A stretch of 64,000 bases of DNA, taken from positions 9,245,592 to 9,309,591 of the forward strand of contig OX243819.1 of assembly GCA_945859605.1 (NCBI GenBank). The letters are read 5' to 3'. Position numbers and translations under genes: made by a program. The stretch comes from Lumbricus rubellus (lineage: Eukaryota > Annelida > Clitellata > Crassiclitellata > Lumbricidae). Below the pieces are notes generated by a model. The model saw only the letters and a list, made by a program, of their open reading frames with translations, was not told the origin of the DNA and ran no database searches. Below, in pieces: positions 59,907 through 64,000 of the stretch. How positions within the stretch are numbered: the first letter of the stretch is position 1; each line of letters begins with the position of its first letter.

Positions 59907-62900
59907 TCATCGAACTTTGACAATGTCCGAAGCAATGGACGATGCATCGGGAGTTGTGGCACCAGAAGCAAAAGAAGATTGCTCTGTCCGCAGAAGAGAT
60001 TCCTCCAGAATGCCAACAGACGATCGCAGTGAATTCGCCAGACTTTCCACGAGAATACCTGCAGGTAAAAAACAGGAAAAGGTAATGTAAGCAAACTGCA
60101 AGGTAATGTAAGGTAAAATCTCTGGTTGCCGATGCTCTGCTTAGAGAATTTTAAGAAGGTATCATTCTTTCATGTTTTGCTAAAAATCTGCTTGATAAAA
60201 TACTTTTGCACATACAAATTAGCAAATGGTGAAGTATGAAAACAACAGCTTAGTAGCGCATAATGAGTGATAAATAAGACAAAATAAATAGCTATTTATA
60301 GCATTCCATTCTATTTACGGAGCTTTAAAGTACCTCTCGCAGTACTGCCTAAAAACTCAGGACAACGAGCAGGAATAGTAGTGTTCCCCAGATAATATAT
60401 CTCAGCACAAGTTACATAGCAGGAAGGTCAATCCAGAGCAATGGGCAAACAAAGGCAAAGGTACGATGCTGTGCTGCGGCAGTGCGAGACTGTGGTACTA
60501 GAAGGTCTAGACGGTCTAAAGAGCGGAGAGGACGTCCAGTGGTAGAGCTCTGAGATAGGCTGCCTAATGCCTATACACATATATCACACATTTTTGCAAA
60601 TACCAGACATGAAGGACTAGTCACCTTTTGCGCTGTGAGGCTCGATCTGGTTCTCAGACATATGTGTCAGTTCCCTGCGAATTCGAGCAACGTCTTGCCG
60701 CATGTCTGAACAGAGAACTCTGAAACTCGTCTTCATTGATTGAATTCCCGAAATCATCTGTGCAGCAAAACAATAATCAATCAATCATCAATAAATCAAC
60801 AATCAATCAACCAATCACAATAAGCCTATCAATTAACCATCAATCAATCATCCAATCAACCAATCACCAGTCAATCACCAATCGATCAATCACCAACCAA
60901 ACAATCAATCACCAATCAATCAATCAGCCGGGTTTTGACCTAACAACAGAAATCTCAGATAAACTGGCCATTGACAGAATAACATTCAAGATCTTGCCAT
61001 TGAATCTGTAAGCAAAGACGCTAAAGTACCGGTAATCTGGCCATATCATCATGGGACGAACATCAATGGTTGGTCTGGCCCCGAGCACACAGGGCGCTGT
61101 GTTCTCATCTCCAACCAACCATGTCGTCGATCCCAGCACTCAGCGACTCGTGGGGACTTCATTCTGAAACCATCTTCCATTAACAATTCGCGAAACTGAC
61201 GATACAGAAGTTGGTGCTAAAGGCTAACAACTTAAAATCGCATGAAGGTCTATTTGAGCTTTCTCAGTGACCTAAGATAGAGACTAAGTAAAACACAGAA
61301 TGCAATCTCACCAGTAGGAACTTCTGGAGGGACGAGTGGACGCGTTTGAAGCACGGTCCCATCTGACTGAGCTGAGGGGGCGTTTTCGCACACCAGTGCC
61401 TCATGTCGTTGTCATAGCAACACGAGAAGCTCGTGATGAGCTGATCAAATTCGGACAAGACGAGTTTTACCGTCTGCTTAACTGTCGCCTTCATTCGAAC
61501 GTCTTTATCAGAACACTGGTGCTACAGCGGCGAGAGAAAAACAGCAAATAATTTCAGTTAAACATTTGCAATTATACACACTTATAATTATCTAAAGTTA
61601 AAGTAGTCTTAAGGCTGCTTGAGGACAATCGTTTTTAAAGTTCCCAAAACTTTTAATCTAAAACTTAGACTTGAGCAACTCATAAAATCTAGATGCATTA
61701 CCCCTTGATGGCCACTTTCTAATGAAAGCCAATTCCAAGTGGATACCCAACAATTGAGAAGGTGTGGTGATGTCTAATTGAGGAGCAAGCCCAAGAGACT
61801 ATGTTCTCCCTCAAGCATAAGATCACACTCTTCAACAGACATCTATTATCGTTATACCATAACCATTGAGACCAGATGACAATGATCATGCAGGTATGCA
61901 GAGCACAGAGGGAGGCACCACCAGACAAGTACAGCAACTTTCTAACAGATGCACTGCGGAACACAAAGAGTCAGTGCAAAATATCCCGCAAGGATCCATT
62001 TTCCTTACGTAATCTGGAAATTATGCAATCTGAAGATCAATCTAACCTGAAAACTAACGTAATGTGGAATTTAAACAAACATCTATTTACACCTAGAAAC
62101 TGCTCTAATCTAATCTGGAAACTAAACTAATCTTTACTCTAATCTGGAATCCAATTTATATCGCAAGCTTGTTTCATCATCCACATTGTTACACAACACA
62201 TTGTGTGCCACTGAGTGATGTCTAGTGCACTAGATACGAATGTGGCAGATGCTGACACATCATTGCTGTTAAATTAACAACGGTATTTCTACAACTAATC
62301 ACCATTTTCTTGATTTCTTTGAGAACCTCTGTTTGCTTGTGAAGTGTTTTTGAAAGTTGATTTGCATCCTCTACCAACTGCGACAGACTTGGAAGCTGAG
62401 CACTACAGAAAATGAAAACACATGTTGCTCACTGTGAAAATTTAGCCTTTTAACCTCCTTAGCGTTACATTACTTTCCGGAAAAACTTGTCAGAAACGTT
62501 ACATTTATTTACGGTTATACTATGTATGTATGTATGTATGCATGTAAGTATGCATGTATGTATATGTATGTATGCATGTATGTATGTATTTATGCATGTA
62601 TATATGCATATATATATATATACATGTAGGTATGTATGTATATATTTATGGATGCATGCATATATGTATGTATGTATATGTGTACGTATGAATATAATAT
62701 ATGTATTTATGCATGTATATATATCTATGTATGTATACTATGTATGTATATATGTATATATGTATGAATTATATGTATTTGTGCATGTATGCATATATTT
62801 ATGTATGTATGTATATATATACGTATGTACGATTATACATATATGTTTGTATGTATGAATATATTTATATGTATTTATGCATGTATGTATATATTTATGT

Positions 62901-64000
62901 TTGTATGTATATATGTATGAATCTATATGTATTTATGCATGTATGCATAAATTTATGTATGTATGTATATATGTATATACGTATGTATGTAGGTATATAT
63001 GTTTGTACATGTATGTAGGTAGGCCTATATATGCTTGTATGTATGGATATATACATGTATTTATGCATGTATGTAGTACTATGTACGCACATATGCGTGC
63101 GGCATGTGCTTCATCAGATGCATCACCCTTCGATTCCGTCTCATAGTCGCTATACCGAGTAAGATGCGTGATTAACCCTGCCGAATGCAATACTAGTCCT
63201 GATCCCGAGTGTCACTCGGGATTAACCGTTTTTGCATAAAATTTCCTCCCCGAGTACCACTCGGGATTAACGCTAAGGAGGTTAAAAACCACAGCTGAAG
63301 AAGTTTAATAAAGACATTTAAAGCGCACTGATACAACAGTCGGATTGTGTAAATTGTAATTAGTGACTTCTATAGTGGCAAAAGTTTCATTTGGCCATGC
63401 TTGGTTTAGAGCACCTCTGCTCAAGTCCACCATGAAGAAGTGCTATACAAATTCTCGCAATGAATGAATGAATGAATGTAATGCACATGCAAAAATTAAT
63501 GGCACACTGAAACTATTTAAACACAGATAAACGGCCTGTGATGAATAGGCAATTTCAAAACATGTAAGACTTAAATTGATTTAAAAAATTAAAAAATGAA
63601 TGACATGAGCAGAGTGGACAGATACAGATAACAATTTTAAAATCTAGGACCAACAACTAAAAAAACCCTAGATTTACTATGAGATCTTTGTCTTGACTTA
63701 CTGCAAGCATTAACACTGCCAAAAAATATTATACAGCACAGCTGGTACAAGATTTTTGTAACAAAAGAGTTTAAATTGTGCAGTATAATTACAATTCAAA
63801 GTATGAATATCTAATTACATACACATACATTACATAGTTACTACTAAGTGAATTAGTAATTACATCGATTGTTAATTAAGAAGAAGAGATAATTACTTGT
63901 CTTTTTCCATCAGTCGTCTGTCTTGTCTCGTCAATTCCAGCTGTTTAACAATATCCGGTGGCAAGAGTTTCACGTCAGCCTTAAAAGTATTCTGGATCGG
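59907..64000 (-). CDS. Host gene B: C-terminal five exons of a coiled-coil protein
   Basis: Exons on the minus strand: 63897-64000 (partial), 62303-62402, 61312-61521, 60625-60757 and 59907-60058, the last ending in TGA. Acceptors, donors and phases (2, 0, 0, 1) are mutually consistent and give 232 residues. The product is helical with coiled-coil spacing: FKADVKLLPPDIVKQLELTR, SLSQLVEDANQLSKTLHKQT, KQTVKLVLSEFDQLITSF, SSLQKFLL, DMRQDVARIRRELTHMSENQ. It ends with a Ser-rich tail DASSIASDIVKVR. No enzymatic motif or transmembrane helix is seen. I do not recognise the family; a structural or adaptor subunit is the likeliest type. It converges with the receptor kinase gene. Confidence 0.72.
62454..63281. 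mobile_element. 828-bp piggyBac-type MITE with tetranucleotide interior
   Basis: Perfect 14-bp tips CCTCCTTAGCGTTA / TAACGCTAAGGAGG are flanked by TTAA (62450-62453 and 63282-63285). The interior is dominated by TATG/TACA-rich repeats at 62520-63080 and, at the right, two CCCGAGT...ACTCGGG hairpins. It lies in an intron of gene B. Confidence 0.88.
62520..63080. repeat. Irregular (TATG)n microsatellite inside the MITE
   Basis: Imperfect TATG/TGTA repeats. Open frames here (Met-Tyr-Val-Cys rich, both strands) are not genes. Confidence 0.95.
63286..63896. other. Intron of gene B
   Basis: Contains a GAGCACCTCTG...(TGAA)n tail repeat at 63407-63478; otherwise nothing recognised. Confidence 0.5.

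Noticed and set aside
60924..61139. Minus-strand 71-aa frame as an extra gene B exon
   Set aside because: Exons at 61312-61521 and 60625-60757 already join in phase 0; no good splice sites bound this stretch.
61336..61551. Plus-strand 71-aa open frame
   Set aside because: The minus strand has matching splice sites and phases joining it to gene B exons, so the plus frame is a shadow.
62487..63190. Several open frames rich in Met, Tyr, Cys and His on both strands
   Set aside because: They come from the irregular TATG repeat inside the piggyBac-type MITE.

Overview
This is eukaryotic (metazoan) nuclear DNA. The evidence is spliced genes with GT/AG introns, a MET-family receptor tyrosine kinase, a Polinton/Maverick, a GMR1-like LTR retrotransposon, hAT- and piggyBac-type MITEs, LINE tails and microsatellites. 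The base composition, the very frequent TAGGCCTA-type motifs and the GMR1-like element suggest a marine invertebrate, perhaps a deuterostome. The species cannot be fixed from sequence alone.

Layout. (1) Positions 1-18787, minus strand: parts of a host gene (gene A) with a leucine-rich, possibly PRAME/LRRC14-like product. One of its introns appears to contain a complete 15.4 kb Polinton (1223-16631) with 166-bp terminal inverted repeats and a perfect 6-bp target duplication ACTATA. The Polinton has about 15 tightly packed genes: an orphan ORF, a split integrase with chromodomain, a zinc-ribbon/PLA2-like protein, packaging ATPase, penton-type minor capsid, small virion-type proteins, a dUTPase-fold-like protein, double-jelly-roll major capsid, a SAP/NUMOD-like protein, protein-primed PolB, an HNH nuclease, an adenain-like protease and a phage-fibre/C1q-like fibre. 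Together these cover replication, integration, packaging, capsid maturation and host attachment. Only the integrase looks broken. (2) 18788-23346: a repeat-rich intergenic region between divergent genes. (3) 23384-54232, plus strand: one gene that I could reconstruct as 26 coding exons. All splice phases agree, giving 4800 nt and 1599 residues. It encodes signal peptide, Sema, then a plexin-style alternation of three PSI and several IPT modules, a transmembrane helix and a MET/RON-type tyrosine kinase with a C-terminal YINV docking motif. Vertebrate MET has only one PSI, so this architecture is the most interesting host feature. Its kinase-domain intron carries a young GMR1-like retrotransposon (45807-52819, minus strand, LTRs differing at one position, TSD TATAT) with integrase placed before reverse transcriptase. 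(4) 54233-59906: 3' flank with a 387-bp hAT MITE. (5) 59907-64000, minus strand: the last five exons of a coiled-coil gene (gene B), convergent with the receptor gene, with a piggyBac-type MITE in one intron.

Coordinates of splice sites are my own readings of GT/AG sites with phase checking. No alignment or database search was run, so family names rest on motif recognition.
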